Positions 44,330 to 53,779 are shown, counted from the stretch's first letter. The stretch: 64,000 nt of DNA from Alteribacter natronophilus (GCF_006007885.1 NZ_VCRO01000001.1:372001-436000); one strand, 5' to 3'. Translations and numbers: made by a program. The notes: a model not told the origin generated them from the sequence alone.

Positions 44330-45169
44330 ATGAGCTCACCAGAACCGTTTACACCATCGCGTTCACCTCTTTTTCTGTCCCTGCCGGCTTTTTCCCGGGC
44401 GTCAGCTGCTTCATCTGCTGTAACCGGGTTTACAATACGCAACGGCGGGACGGGAAAGCCGCCGTTCGATACATTGAATCTCGGCCTTCATAACGGAGAC
44501 AGTCCCGAAACCGTGCTGGGAAATCGTCACCGTCTCGCCAATGAAACAGGTTTCCCGCTGGAAAACTGGGTCGCCGGGGAACAGGTGCACGGAGGAGAGG
44601 TGGCGGAAATTACGTCGGCTCACAAAAAGTCCGGTGCTTTAAGTCAGGACACTGCACTCAAACAGACAGACGGGCTGTTCACGCAGGAAAAGGGCATACT
44701 TCTGGCTAGTTTTTATGCGGACTGTGTCCCTCTGTACTTTTTTGATCCGGTCAGTGAAACGATTGGACTTGCCCATGCGGGATGGAAGGGTACGGCTCAG
44801 AACATCGCCGGCAATATGCTGGAAGCTTTTGAGCAGGCCGGAGCTGAACGTAAAAATATCCACGCCGCAATCGGTCCCTCCATATCAGGCGGGTGCTATG
44901 AAGTGGACAGCCGTGTGAAGGACAGGCTGGATTCCCTTCCGGTAAGCGATCTTTCACAGGCAGCCGTATCATGCGGAAGCGGCAGGTACCGTCTTGACCT
45001 GAAAGAAGTGAACAGACAGCTGATTCTTTCTGCCGGAGTGGGTGAAAACCGGATTTATGTAAGCAGCTTATGTACATACACCGAAGACAGTCTATTCTTT
45101 TCCTATCGCCGCGATCAGGGGCGGACCGGCCGGATGATGAGTTTTGCCGGCATGCGGGAAAAGGAATAA
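44330..45169 (+). CDS. ylmD: YlmD/PgeF family purine nucleoside phosphorylase-polyphenol oxidase fold protein
   Basis: 279 residues of the YfiH/YlmD family. Metal and active-site motifs are visible: GEQVHGGEV (about 84-92), ADCVPLYFFD (about 131-140), AHAGWKGTAQNI (about 149-160) and IGPSISGGCYEV. Biochemical work on relatives reports adenosine and inosine phosphorolysis or deamination, and E. coli YfiH edits muropeptides, so the cellular role is open. ATG 44330 follows AAGGGGGGCG. Followed by ylmE after 35 bases. Confidence 0.9.
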   Translation: MSSPEPFTPSRSPLFLSLPAFSRASAASSAVTGFTIRNGGTGKPPFDTLNLGLHNGDSPETVLGNRHRLANETGFPLENWVAGEQVHGGEVAEITSAHKKSGALSQDTALKQTDGLFTQEKGILLASFYADCVPLYFFDPVSETIGLAHAGWKGTAQNIAGNMLEAFEQAGAERKNIHAAIGPSISGGCYEVDSRVKDRLDSLPVSDLSQAAVSCGSGRYRLDLKEVNRQLILSAGVGENRIYVSSLCTYTEDSLFFSYRRDQGRTGRMMSFAGMREKE

Positions 45170-45204
45170 CGAACTGGCACATACAGGAGAAAGGAGGGCG
45201 TGCC

Positions 45205-45885
45205 TTGGGAGTAAAAGAAAACTTTCTCTCCATCCAGGAGAGAATCCGACACGCCTGCGAAAAAACAGGACGGGAGCCGGAAGCGGTAAACGTCGTGGCA
45301 GTTACAAAGTATGTCTCCCTTGAGCGGACGCGTGAAGCACTCCATGCCGGCATTCGCCATATTGGGGAAAACCGGGTTGAAGGCGGTGCTGAAAAAAGAG
45401 ACGCCTTTCCGGATAGAGGGACATGGCATTTTATTGGAAGTCTCCAGAGCAGGAAAGTGAAGCGGATGATCGGCAGATTTGATTATCTGCATTCCCTGGA
45501 CAGGCTGTCACTAGCAAAGGAAATTCAAAAACGCAGCGAAGGGCCTGAGCCGCTTAAGTGTTTTGTTCAGGTGAATGTATCAGGTGAGGAATCCAAAGCC
45601 GGCATCAGTCCTGACGAAACCATGGCTTTTATCCAAAGCCTGAGGGAATATCCTGCTGTTCAGGTCGTTGGACTGATGACGATGGCTCCTGCTGTGGACA
45701 ACCCCGAGGATGTCAGGCCGTACTTCAGTAAACTGCGTGAACTAAGGGACGAAGTTGAAAAACGGAACTATCCCCATGCCCCGTGCCGTGAACTCAGTAT
45801 GGGCATGAGTGGTGATTTTGAAGTTGCTGTGGAAGAAGGAGCCACTTTTGTAAGAATCGGCTCCGCACTTGTAGGAACGTCCTGA
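45205..45885 (+). CDS. ylmE: YggS/PROSC family PLP-binding protein YlmE
   Basis: 226 residues, a single TIM-barrel domain like the first domain of alanine racemase. The PLP Lys is in VAVTKYVSLE (about 35). Other family motifs are HIGENRVEG, WHFIGSLQSRKVK, VQVNVSGEESKAGI, LMTMAP and ELSMGMSGDFEVAVEEGAT. These proteins keep PLP homeostasis. I read the start as TTG 45205, six bases after AAAGGAGGG. The gene is part of the ylmD-ylmE-sepF-ylmG run. Confidence 0.93.
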   Translation: MGVKENFLSIQERIRHACEKTGREPEAVNVVAVTKYVSLERTREALHAGIRHIGENRVEGGAEKRDAFPDRGTWHFIGSLQSRKVKRMIGRFDYLHSLDRLSLAKEIQKRSEGPEPLKCFVQVNVSGEESKAGISPDETMAFIQSLREYPAVQVVGLMTMAPAVDNPEDVRPYFSKLRELRDEVEKRNYPHAPCRELSMGMSGDFEVAVEEGATFVRIGSALVGTS

Positions 45886-45912
45886 ATTCATCGAAAAGGA
45901 GAGGAAAAAGCT

Positions 45913-46353
45913 ATGGGAATGAAAACAAAATTTAAACGCTTTTTTGAACTCGATGACGAATATACAGAAGAAGAAATAACGAAGGAAACATACGAGGAAC
46001 CCCAGCGGCATGAACCCGTTTACGAGGATAAAAAAGAAAAAGGGAACGTTGTTTCACTGAAAAGTGTCCAGCAGTCAAGTGCGGCAAAGATGATGCTGAT
46101 TGAACCACACAGCTATGATGAAGTGCAGGATATAGCAGATCATCTGAAAAACCGCAAAGCTATTGTTATCAATCTGCAGAGAATCCACCACGATCAGGCA
46201 AAAAGAGTCGTCGATTTTTTAAGCGGAACAGTGTATGCTATTGGTGGAGATATTCAGAAACTCGGCGTTAACATTTTCCTCTGCACTCCCGATAATGTTG
46301 ACGTATCCGGGTCCATTTCCGAAATACTAACAGAAGACAGACAGAACTTTTAG
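45913..46353 (+). CDS. sepF: Cell division protein SepF
   Basis: 146 residues. An N-terminal amphipathic membrane-binding helix ([12 protein letters not shown]), an acidic linker, and a C-terminal alpha/beta domain (about 60-140) with [26 protein letters not shown] and [21 protein letters not shown]. SepF rings bundle FtsZ at the septum. AAAAGGAGAGG precedes the ATG. ylmG follows after 14 bases. Confidence 0.95.
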   Translation: MGMKTKFKRFFELDDEYTEEEITKETYEEPQRHEPVYEDKKEKGNVVSLKSVQQSSAAKMMLIEPHSYDEVQDIADHLKNRKAIVINLQRIHHDQAKRVVDFLSGTVYAIGGDIQKLGVNIFLCTPDNVDVSGSISEILTEDRQNF

Positions 46354-46367
46354 GCAGGTGAACTTGA

Positions 46368-46628
46368 ATGGGAGCACTATTTAGCTTACTGAACACACTT
46401 TTGTTCTTTTACACGATTCTTGTGTTTATCTACATCTTTATGTCCTGGGTACCGAACCTCCGTGAAGGCGCCTTCGGTCAGATGGTGGGCAGACTTGTGG
46501 AACCGTTTCTGACTCCGTTCAGAAATATTATCCCGCCTATGGGCATGATTGATATTTCACCAATCGTCGCCATGCTTACGCTCTACTTTGCACGCATGGG
46601 GCTTGCGCAGCTTGCCCAGTATTTCTAA
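46368..46628 (+). CDS. ylmG: YggT family membrane protein YlmG
   Basis: 86 residues with two YggT-type membrane segments (about 4-26 and 64-84) joined by a loop containing FMSWVPNLREGAFGQM and RLVEPFLTPFRNIIPP. The family is linked to cell division or membrane proteins near FtsZ; the exact role is unknown. AGGTG precedes the ATG. A terminator and a repeat fragment separate it from ylmH. Confidence 0.9.
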   Translation: MGALFSLLNTLLFFYTILVFIYIFMSWVPNLREGAFGQMVGRLVEPFLTPFRNIIPPMGMIDISPIVAMLTLYFARMGLAQLAQYF

Positions 46629-46639
46629 GCTGTAATCAG

Positions 46640-46671
46640 ACAGGCGCACTGCATAAAGCGGCGCCTGTTTT
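46640..46671 (+). terminator. Intrinsic terminator after ylmG
   Basis: ACAGGCGC (46640-46647) and GCGCCTGT (46661-46668) form an eight-base stem followed by TTTTC. Confidence 0.6.
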
Positions 46672-46682
46672 CATCGTTTTAT

Positions 46683-46756
46683 GCTGTTTTCGTAACGTTG
46701 CCCGCGGAAAGCGTCCGCCTGCAGCGTCATAGTACAACAATTTTTTCGAATACAGC
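46683..46756 (+). repeat. MITE-like repeat, deleted copy D
   Basis: A 74-base remnant that begins with GCTGTTTTCG, jumps to TTGCCCGCGGAAAGCGTCCG and CCTGCAGCG, and ends with ACAACAATTTTTTCGAATACAGC. It carries both ends of copy C but has lost the interior. Confidence 0.6.
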
Positions 46757-46794
46757 GTTGTTTTAACATTAATTTTTACCGAGGTTGTGATCCG

Positions 46795-47571
46795 GTGTCC
46801 ATTTATCAGCATTTTCGCAGGGAAGAGCATGCATTTGTAGATCAGGCAGCAGGCTGGAAACAGCAGGTAATTGACCAGTACAGCCCTAAACTGACCGGTT
46901 TTCTGGATCCGAGACAGCAGGAAATCGCCGCAAGCATTACCGGAACCGGGAGCGATGTGCGCGTCTCGTTTTACGGCGGCCATCCTGATACTGAACGGAA
47001 GAGAGCCCTGTTTTATCCTGATTATTATGTGCCTGAACCGGCTGATTATGAGGTGGTTCTCTTTGAAATAGACTACCCTTCCAAATTCGTCACCATCGGG
47101 CATCCTCAAGTACTTGGTGCACTTATGAACATAGGGCTTAAGCGTGAGAAATTCGGTGATATTATTCAGAATGGTGAGCGGATCCAGTTCGTATGCGCAG
47201 CGGATATTGCTCCTTTTGCTGAAATGAACCTTACAAAAGTCGGTAAAGCTTCCGTTAAGCTTAGCGAAAAGCCTGCTGAAGAAATGGCCGTACCCGAAGT
47301 AAAGTGGAAGAAAGTGACCTTCACGGTCTCCTCCATGCGTCTTGATGTCGTTGCGGCGGAATTGTTTAATCTCTCACGTGCAAAGTCAAAAGCCCTTATT
47401 GAAGGTGAGATGGCCAAAGTGAACTGGAAAGTGGCGAAGGACCCGTCCATGCAGCTTCAGGCGGGTGACATGATTTCACTAAGAGGAAAAGGAAGAGCCA
47501 GACTGTTTGAGGAAGAAGGCAGAACAAAAAAAGATAAAATCAAACTCCTGGCAGGATATCCTTCAGAATAG
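46795..47571 (+). CDS. ylmH: YlmH, S4-domain ribosome-associated quality-control factor
   Basis: 258 residues. A N-terminal alpha/beta region (about 1-175, RREEHAFVDQ, FYGGHPDTERKRALFYPDYY) and a C-terminal S4 RNA-binding domain (about 180-245, SSMRLDVVAAELFNLSRAKSKALIEGE). In B. subtilis YlmH can act on stalled 50S subunits in C-terminal alanine tailing, in parallel with RqcP. The start is GTG at 46795 with GAGGTTGTGA upstream. It lies between the deleted repeat and divIVA. Confidence 0.93.
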   Translation: MSIYQHFRREEHAFVDQAAGWKQQVIDQYSPKLTGFLDPRQQEIAASITGTGSDVRVSFYGGHPDTERKRALFYPDYYVPEPADYEVVLFEIDYPSKFVTIGHPQVLGALMNIGLKREKFGDIIQNGERIQFVCAADIAPFAEMNLTKVGKASVKLSEKPAEEMAVPEVKWKKVTFTVSSMRLDVVAAELFNLSRAKSKALIEGEMAKVNWKVAKDPSMQLQAGDMISLRGKGRARLFEEEGRTKKDKIKLLAGYPSE

Positions 47572-47673
47572 AGCCTTTTAAAAAACACATGGATAAAGAA
47601 GGAATCGCGTCCGTCTTTGTCGAATAAAGGATAAATACATAATGCAAACAACATCCAATGGAGGTGCACTATT

Positions 47674-48179
47674 ATGCCACTTACACCGCTTGATATTCAT
47701 AATAAGGAATTTACCCGCGGGTTCAGAGGGTATGACGAAGATGAAGTAAATGAATTCCTGGATCAGGTAATCAAGGATTATGAACTGGTGATCCGTGAAA
47801 AAAAGAGCTTTACGACCGGGTAAATGAACTGGAAGAGAGGCTTGAGCACTTTTCCAATCTGGAAACAACCCTTAATAAATCCATATTCGTAGCACAGGAA
47901 ACCGCAGAGGATGTTAAACGGAGTGCTGACAAGGAAGCGAAGCTCATCATCCGTGAGGCAGAGAAAAATGCCGACCGCATTATTAACGAATCCCTTGCCA
48001 AATCCAGAAAGATTGCACTCGAAATAGAAGAACTGAAAAAACAGTCCAAAGTGTACCGGACGCGATTCAAAATGCTTCTCGAAGCCCAGCTTGAGATGCT
48101 TTCATCCGATGACTGGGATGAGCTGGCAAAAGATATCGAGGAACCTGAAGAGGAACCTGCCGGGCAAATCAGAGGATAA
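47674..48179 (+). pseudogene. divIVA: divIVA with a one-base frame break at a run of seven A
   Basis: The first frame (ATG 47674, GGAGGTG seven bases upstream) starts MPLTPLDIHNKEFTRGFRGY, the DivIVA membrane-binding signature, but ends at TAA 47821 after 49 codons. From 47805 the minus-1 frame continues without a stop to 48179 (RVNELEERLEHFSNLE, KQSKVYRTRFKMLLEAQLEML), the expected coiled coil. Adding one A to the A-run at 47798-47804 restores about 168 residues (B. subtilis DivIVA has 164). The site reads A AAA AAG in the first frame, a dnaX-type slippery heptamer. It may be a sequencing or true indel, or a programmed shift. DivIVA marks poles and septa. Confidence 0.85.
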
Positions 48180-48190
48180 ACGTCTGAAGG

Positions 48191-48219
48191 TTGCGCTTTT
48201 TACAAAGTTGCCTTATAAT
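48191..48219 (+). promoter_or_regulatory. Predicted sigma-A promoter of ileS
   Basis: TTGCGC (48191-48196), 17 bases, TATAAT (48214-48219). A weaker alternative, CTGACA (48231-48236) with TACTGT at 17 bases, lies closer to the T-box. Confidence 0.6.
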
Positions 48220-48267
48220 TTTTTTCAGGTCTGACAATAATGACAGCTGAACATACTGTAATAGAAA

Positions 48268-48508
48268 AAAACAATGACGGGGACAGTAGGCTGATGTGAA
48301 TCAGTAAAAGCGAGCCGGTGATGGTGGAAGTCCGGCCTGATGCATCTGCTGAAGATCACCCCTGAGTTACACACCGAACCTTAACGGCAGTAGGCTGTGT
48401 CGGATCATTCACGTTACGAATGCCTGGAGTGAGCGGACCATTTCTGTCTGTTCATTAGGGTGGTACCACGGATTAATCTCCGTCCCTATCTTGGGGCGGG
48501 GATTTTTT
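48268..48508 (+). promoter_or_regulatory. T-box leader (isoleucine) controlling ileS
   Basis: The T-box sequence AGGGTGGTACCACGG is at 48457-48471. The stem I region carries CAGTAGGCTG and, in the specifier loop, GAAGATCACC with an ATC (Ile) codon at 48355-48357. The competing terminator is formed by ATCTCCGTCCC (48476-48486) and GGGGCGGGGAT (48493-48503) followed by T residues. Uncharged tRNA-Ile should stabilise the antiterminator and allow ileS expression. Confidence 0.92.
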
Positions 48509-48561
48509 GTGTTCAGGTAATTTCAGGAAAAAACGATCAGGTAGAAGAAGACAGATCAACC

Positions 48562-48583
48562 AAAAAAGCAGTGACGCTTTTTT
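48562..48583 (+). other. Hairpin directly before the ileS ribosome site
   Basis: AAAAAAGC (48562-48569) and GCTTTTTT (48576-48583) form a perfect eight-base stem with loop AGTGAC, three bases before the AGGAGG at 48585. Confidence 0.5.
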
Positions 48584-48599
48584 AAGGAGGAGCAGAGTC

Positions 48600-51362
48600 A
48601 TGAATTATAAAGAAACGCTTTTAATGCCGAAAACGGCATTTCCAATGCGCGGAAACCTGCCTAACAGGGAACCCGGGATGCAGCAGCAGTGGGAAGAGAA
48701 CAAATTGTACGAACAGGTTCAGGAACGGACGAAAGGACGCCCGCTGTTCGTTCTCCATGACGGGCCTCCGTATGCCAACGGGGACATTCATATGGGGCAC
48801 GCACTGAACAAAGTGTTAAAGGATTTTATTGTCCGGTATAAATCCATGTCCGGCTTTCACGCCCCATACGTCCCGGGCTGGGATACTCATGGTCTTCCGG
48901 TTGAAACGGCTCTTACGAAGAAAGGGAAAGTAAAGCGCAAGGAACTGACGGTTGCAGAGTTCCGGAAAAAGTGTGAAGAATACGCTCTCAGCCAGGTAGA
49001 CAGCCAGCGTGAACAGTTCAAACGCCTCGGTGTCCGGGGAGACTGGGATAATCCTTATATTACCCTTACCCATGAATACGAAGCTCAGCAGATCCGTGTA
49101 TTCGGGGATATGGCTAAAAAAGGCTATATCTATAAAGGGAAAAAGCCTGTTTACTGGTCTCCATCTTCTGAGTCTGCACTGGCGGAAGCGGAAATCGAGT
49201 ATGAAGACAAACGCTCTCCTTCCATTTATGTATCTTTTGATGTGAAAGACGGAAAAGGTGTACTCGATGGAGACGAGAAGTTTGTCATCTGGACTACAAC
49301 ACCGTGGACAATTCCGGCAAACCTTGCCATTGCTCTTCACCCGGATCTTGATTATGTTGTGGCAGATGTGGGCGGTACAAAATACATTGTTGCCGAAGGA
49401 CTGCTGTCCTCTGTAAAAGAAGCAGCAGGCTGGGAAAACGTATCTGTAACAAAAACGGTGAAAGGTCAGAACCTTGAAAACGTAACAGCGTCACATCCTA
49501 TTTATGACAGGGAAAGCCTGATCGTACTCGGGGACCACGTTTCCCTTGATGCAGGTACCGGCTGTGTTCATACAGCACCCGGCCATGGTGAGGATGACTA
49601 TATCGTCGGCCAGAAATACGGCCTGGACGTTCTCTGTCCGGTGGATGATAAAGGTGTTATGACCGAAGAGGCACCTGGATTTGAAGGACTTTTCTATGAT
49701 GCAGCAAACAAGCCGATTACAGAAAAGCTGGATGAAGCAGGTGCACTTGTGAACCTGAGCTTCATGACGCACTCTTATCCTCATGACTGGCGTACAAAAA
49801 AACCGGTAATTTTCCGGGCCACAGCGCAGTGGTTTGCATCCATTAAGGATTTCCGCGAAGATCTCCTCCGCGAAATCAACAATGTGGAATGGCTGCCTAA
49901 GTGGGGCGAAACCCGTCTTTACAATATGGTCCGTGACCGTGGAGACTGGTGCATTTCCCGTCAGCGTGCGTGGGGAGTTCCGATCCCGATCTTTTACGGG
50001 GAAGACGGAGAGCCGATTATTACAGATGAAACGATTGATCATGTGTCAGCCCTCTTCCGGGAGCACGGGTCAAACATCTGGTTTGAATGGGAAACAAAGG
50101 ACCTTCTTCCAGAAGGCTTTACATCCGAGCACAGCCCCGGCGGCACGTATACAAAGGAAATGGACATTATGGACGTCTGGTTTGACTCAGGCTCATCCCA
50201 CCAGTCCGTTCTTGAGGAGCGCGACGATCTTCAGCGGCCGGCTGATGTGTATCTTGAAGGTTCCGACCAGTACAGAGGCTGGTTTAACTCATCCCTTTCA
50301 ACAGCTGTAGCGGTCACCGGAAAAGCGCCTTATAAATCGGTTGTAAGTCACGGATTCACTCTTGACGGCGAAGGACGCAAAATGAGTAAGAGTGTCGGAA
50401 ACGTGATCATTCCAAACAAAGTCATGAATCAGCTCGGTGCCGATATTCTCCGCCTGTGGGTCGCTTCTGTGGACTATCAGGCAGATGTGCGGGTATCGGA
50501 TAACATCCTGAAACAGGTTGCAGAAGTGTACAGGAAAATTCGTAACACTTTCCGCTTCCTCCTTGGAAATCTTCACGATTTTGACCCGGCCGTACATTCG
50601 GTGGCAGAGGAGAATCTCTCCGAAGTCGACCGTTATATGCTCGTGAAACTCAGCGACCTGACAAAAGATGTAAAAGGCGCCTACGACAGCTACCAGTTTG
50701 CCCAGGTTTATCATAAAGTGCACAACTTCTGTACGATTGATCTGAGTTCGTTTTATATGGATATCGCAAAAGATACCCTTTACATTGAAGGAGCAGATGA
50801 CGAGGCACGCCGTTCAATCCAGACTGTTATGTATGAAGTTCTCGTCAGTCTTCTGAAGCTTCTTTCACCGATTCTCTCCCATACAGCTGACGAAGCATGG
50901 GAACACCTGCCGGCTAAAGAAGCAGAAAACGTGCAGCTGACGGATATGCCCGAGGTTAAAACGTATGCAGGGGCAGATGAACTGAAGAAAAAGTGGGATC
51001 GTTTTATGGATCTTCGCGACGACGTGCTCAAGGCACTGGAAGAAGCACGCAGCGAAAAAGTCATCGGAAAATCACTTGAAGCCCGAGCTGTTGTCTATGC
51101 CGACGGAGAGGACTACGATCTACTGTCCTCCGTTCCTGAGCTCAGCAGCCTTCTCATTGTATCGGAAGCAGAAGTGAAAAAAGGTAAAGATGCAGCACCT
51201 GCCGAGGCAAAAACGTATGAATTTCTCAGCGTTGCAATTGCACCGGCAGAAGGAGAGAAATGCGAGCGCTGCTGGACGGTAAGCCGTACAGTTGGCGAAA
51301 ATGACACTCACTCTGGCCTGTGTGCCCACTGTGCCGACGTCGTTGAAAAGCATTACTCATAA
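48600..51362 (+). CDS. ileS: Isoleucyl-tRNA synthetase
   Basis: 920 residues, the usual bacterial length. Class I motifs are HMGH in [10 protein letters not shown] (about 58-67) and KMSKS in [10 protein letters not shown] (about 595). The editing domain lies in between (about 200-400, with [12 protein letters not shown] and [16 protein letters not shown]). A C-terminal zinc site has CERC (about 886) and CAHC (about 903), marking the bacterial form associated with mupirocin sensitivity. ATG 48600 follows AAGGAGGAG; the frame also runs upstream to 48507 through the leader, without a site. Confidence 0.98.
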   Translation: MNYKETLLMPKTAFPMRGNLPNREPGMQQQWEENKLYEQVQERTKGRPLFVLHDGPPYANGDIHMGHALNKVLKDFIVRYKSMSGFHAPYVPGWDTHGLPVETALTKKGKVKRKELTVAEFRKKCEEYALSQVDSQREQFKRLGVRGDWDNPYITLTHEYEAQQIRVFGDMAKKGYIYKGKKPVYWSPSSESALAEAEIEYEDKRSPSIYVSFDVKDGKGVLDGDEKFVIWTTTPWTIPANLAIALHPDLDYVVADVGGTKYIVAEGLLSSVKEAAGWENVSVTKTVKGQNLENVTASHPIYDRESLIVLGDHVSLDAGTGCVHTAPGHGEDDYIVGQKYGLDVLCPVDDKGVMTEEAPGFEGLFYDAANKPITEKLDEAGALVNLSFMTHSYPHDWRTKKPVIFRATAQWFASIKDFREDLLREINNVEWLPKWGETRLYNMVRDRGDWCISRQRAWGVPIPIFYGEDGEPIITDETIDHVSALFREHGSNIWFEWETKDLLPEGFTSEHSPGGTYTKEMDIMDVWFDSGSSHQSVLEERDDLQRPADVYLEGSDQYRGWFNSSLSTAVAVTGKAPYKSVVSHGFTLDGEGRKMSKSVGNVIIPNKVMNQLGADILRLWVASVDYQADVRVSDNILKQVAEVYRKIRNTFRFLLGNLHDFDPAVHSVAEENLSEVDRYMLVKLSDLTKDVKGAYDSYQFAQVYHKVHNFCTIDLSSFYMDIAKDTLYIEGADDEARRSIQTVMYEVLVSLLKLLSPILSHTADEAWEHLPAKEAENVQLTDMPEVKTYAGADELKKKWDRFMDLRDDVLKALEEARSEKVIGKSLEARAVVYADGEDYDLLSSVPELSSLLIVSEAEVKKGKDAAPAEAKTYEFLSVAIAPAEGEKCERCWTVSRTVGENDTHSGLCAHCADVVEKHYS

Positions 51363-51368
51363 GGTTAT

Positions 51369-51398
51369 GGTGTCCCGGCAAAAGCCGGGGCACTTTTT
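51369..51398 (+). terminator. Intrinsic terminator after ileS
   Basis: GTGTCCCGGC and GCCGGGGCAC around AAAA, followed by TTTTTC. Confidence 0.8.
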
Positions 51399-51552
51399 CT
51401 TTGGCGTATATTTCAGCAGCGAACATTCCCAGGCCTCTTCGTAAGGCTCCGCCTCCTTTCTTCCTGCCTTAGTAAATAATGCACCGGCTAACCGTTCACA
51501 AGCGGGTAAAAATAATGATGAACGGCATTACTGCCGGAAGGAGGAGCCGGAA

Positions 51553-52254
51553 ATGAACCAGAAATACGATGAATTAAAAACACATCTGATAAACGAAAAG
51601 AAAGAGGTGCTGCAGCATCTCGCCTATGCGGAAAAATACGGGCTTGATGCATCCATGCGGGACCGGACAGGTGAGCTGTCGGCCTACGACAATCACCCTG
51701 CAGACAGCGGATCCGAACTTTTTGAAAGAAGCAAGGATTCCGCACTTCTCAATCAGGCAAAAAATCACCTGAATGAGATTGACCATGCCCTTGAAAAAAT
51801 GGAGAAGGGAACGTACGGGGTCTGTGAACAGAGCGGGGAGCAGATTCCTCTTGAACGGCTGGAAGCCAATCCGCTTGCCAGAACAACAGTGGAAGCGGCT
51901 GACCGGAGACAGCAGGATGCTGTTTATTTTGACAGACCGGCTGAGGAAGATGTACTTGGCGGATTTGACCGCTACAATTATGACGGGGATGACACGGAAA
52001 CAGAATTTGATGCAGAAGACAGCCTTCAGTCAGTCAGCAGCTTCAATCAAATCGACGGTGTGTACGATGAGATGGGAATTGAAGCCTCCGAGGAGCTGGT
52101 GGGTTATGTGGATGAGCTTGAAGGGTTTCTTTCCACCGGGCTGGACGGGTATCACGGGCAGGACAGCGTTACGTTTGAGAGAAACGAGCATTACGCCCAT
52201 TACGTAAGCAGCCTGATGGATGGTGCTTCAGAGCCCGACCGGGACAAAGAGTAA
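51553..52254 (+). CDS. ylyA: DksA/TraR-like YlyA family protein
   Basis: 233 residues. A helical N-terminal coiled region (about 1-85) is followed by the DksA-like segment GTYGVCEQSGEQIPLERLEANP (about 87-108), then an acidic C-terminal region of about 125 residues. Only one of the four zinc-finger Cys of DksA remains, so zinc is probably not bound; YteA/YlyA proteins commonly have lost it. YlyA affects sigma-G-dependent genes in B. subtilis. AGGAGGAGCCGG precedes the ATG. A terminator lies beyond the stop. Confidence 0.85.
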   Translation: MNQKYDELKTHLINEKKEVLQHLAYAEKYGLDASMRDRTGELSAYDNHPADSGSELFERSKDSALLNQAKNHLNEIDHALEKMEKGTYGVCEQSGEQIPLERLEANPLARTTVEAADRRQQDAVYFDRPAEEDVLGGFDRYNYDGDDTETEFDAEDSLQSVSSFNQIDGVYDEMGIEASEELVGYVDELEGFLSTGLDGYHGQDSVTFERNEHYAHYVSSLMDGASEPDRDKE

Positions 52255-52263
52255 GACCCGCAT

Positions 52264-52299
52264 AAAGGAAGAGGCAGCCATGACCAGCCTCTTCCTTTT
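52264..52299 (+). terminator. Intrinsic terminator between ylyA and lspA
   Basis: AAAGGAAGAGGC pairs with GCCTCTTCCTTTT around an 11-base loop. Confidence 0.7.
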
Positions 52300-52300
52300 A

Positions 52301-52329
52301 TTGTGCACCGGCTTTTCGTGTGCTAAAAT
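52301..52329 (+). promoter_or_regulatory. Predicted sigma-A promoter of lspA-rluD
   Basis: TTGTGC (52301-52306), 17 bases, TAAAAT (52324-52329) with an extended TG immediately before it. Confidence 0.5.
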
Positions 52330-52364
52330 GCATAAGGACACGTGTGGGGAATGGAGGCAGTATT

Positions 52365-52841
52365 TTGAAAGCGATTATGTACTATGCAATTGCTCTTATC
52401 ATCATTGTACTTGACCAGATTACAAAGTGGATCGTTGTTCAGAGAATGGAGCAGGGCGAATCAATTCCAATTATTGAAAATGTATTCCATCTGACCTCCC
52501 ACCGGAACGCCGGCGCTGCGTTCGGTATTCTTCAGGGGCAGATGTGGCTTTTCTACATTGCGACCGCCATTGTTCTCGTATTTGTCACTTACTACATACA
52601 GACACAGGGTAAATACAACCCGCTGTTCGGGACCAGTCTGGGTCTGGTTCTCGGTGGTGCCATTGGGAATTTCATTGACCGCCTTCTTTTTAATGAGGTG
52701 GTTGATTTTATCGATGTGTATATCGGGACCTACAATTTTCCGATTTTTAACGTGGCGGATATGGCTCTGACTATAGGTGTCGGGATGCTCATCGTGTATG
52801 TATTTATAGAAGACAGGAAGCAGGAGAAAAAAAATGACTAA
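52365..52841 (+). CDS. lspA: Lipoprotein signal peptidase
   Basis: 158 residues, four membrane segments (about 4-22, 54-74, 84-100 and 126-148). LspA cleaves the signal peptide of diacylglyceryl-prolipoproteins. Its two catalytic Asp lie in GNFIDRLLFNEVVDF (about 105-119) and FNVADMAL (about 134). I read the start as TTG 52365, seven bases after GGAGG; ATG 52377 is an alternative. Its end overlaps rluD by eight bases. Confidence 0.93.
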   Translation: MKAIMYYAIALIIIVLDQITKWIVVQRMEQGESIPIIENVFHLTSHRNAGAAFGILQGQMWLFYIATAIVLVFVTYYIQTQGKYNPLFGTSLGLVLGGAIGNFIDRLLFNEVVDFIDVYIGTYNFPIFNVADMALTIGVGMLIVYVFIEDRKQEKKND

Positions 52842-53754
52842 ACATGAAACCGTAATTACCGAAGAATATCAGGGACAGCGTATCGATAAGGCACTGGCAG
52901 GTATTATGACGTTTTCACGATCTCAGATCCAGCAGTTTATTGATGAAGGACATCTTAAAGTAAACGGCAGTGATGTGAAAAATAAATATAAAGTCCAGAC
53001 AGGTGACCGGATTACCCTCGAGGAGCCGGAGCCTGAGGAACTTGATGTAACGCCTGAGAACCTTGATTTAAATATTGTTTACGAAGATCAGGATGTCATT
53101 GTCGTAAATAAGCCGAGGGGTATGGTGGTTCACCCTGCTCCCGGGCACACTGGGGGTACACTTGTTAACGGTCTTATGTACCACTGCAGTGACCTGAGCG
53201 GAATCAATGGCGTTGTTCGTCCCGGTATTGTACACCGGATCGACAAGGATACATCGGGCCTTCTTATGGTGGCAAAAAACGATCAGGCTCATGAATCCCT
53301 TGTAAGTCAGCTTAAGGCCAAAACAACAAAGCGGGAGTACCGTGCGATTGTCCACGGGATCATCAGCCATGATTCAGGTACGATTGACGCTCCGATCGGA
53401 AGAGATACGGATGAGCGTCAGAACATGACAGTGACGGAAAAAAACAGCCGGGATGCTGTTACGCATTTTCACGTGATGGAACGTTTTAAAAACCACACGT
53501 ATGTGACATGTGAACTGGAAACGGGCCGCACCCACCAGATCCGCGTCCATATGAAATATATCGGCTACCCGATTCTGGCAGACCCGAAGTACGGTCCGAG
53601 AAAAAAAGCACCGTACCCGATTGACGGACAGGCACTTCACGCCGCTGTTCTCGGTTTTAAGCATCCGCGTACAGGCGAATTTATGTCGTTTGAAGCACCG
53701 ATTCCTGAGGATATGGAAGCGTGTCTGGAGCAGCTTAAGAAAGAAATGGGTTGA
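52834..53754 (+). CDS. rluD: RluA-family pseudouridine synthase (YlyB)
   Basis: 306 residues. An S4 RNA-binding domain (about 10-70, RIDKALAGIMTFSRSQIQQFIDEG) precedes the pseudouridine synthase domain with the catalytic Asp in HRIDKDTSGLLMVAKN (about 134-149) and TGRTHQIRVHM (about 230). Members modify 23S rRNA helix 69 (RluD) or other sites; the exact target here is inferred from the family. The ATG overlaps the lspA end. The pyr promoter begins at its last codons. Confidence 0.93.
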   Translation: MTKHETVITEEYQGQRIDKALAGIMTFSRSQIQQFIDEGHLKVNGSDVKNKYKVQTGDRITLEEPEPEELDVTPENLDLNIVYEDQDVIVVNKPRGMVVHPAPGHTGGTLVNGLMYHCSDLSGINGVVRPGIVHRIDKDTSGLLMVAKNDQAHESLVSQLKAKTTKREYRAIVHGIISHDSGTIDAPIGRDTDERQNMTVTEKNSRDAVTHFHVMERFKNHTYVTCELETGRTHQIRVHMKYIGYPILADPKYGPRKKAPYPIDGQALHAAVLGFKHPRTGEFMSFEAPIPEDMEACLEQLKKEMG

Positions 53755-53779
53755 CGGCAGCTTTAAAGAGTGCCATAAT
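53751..53779 (+). promoter_or_regulatory. Predicted promoter of the pyr operon
   Basis: TTGACG (53751-53756), overlapping the rluD stop, 17 bases, then CATAAT (53774-53779). Confidence 0.65.
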
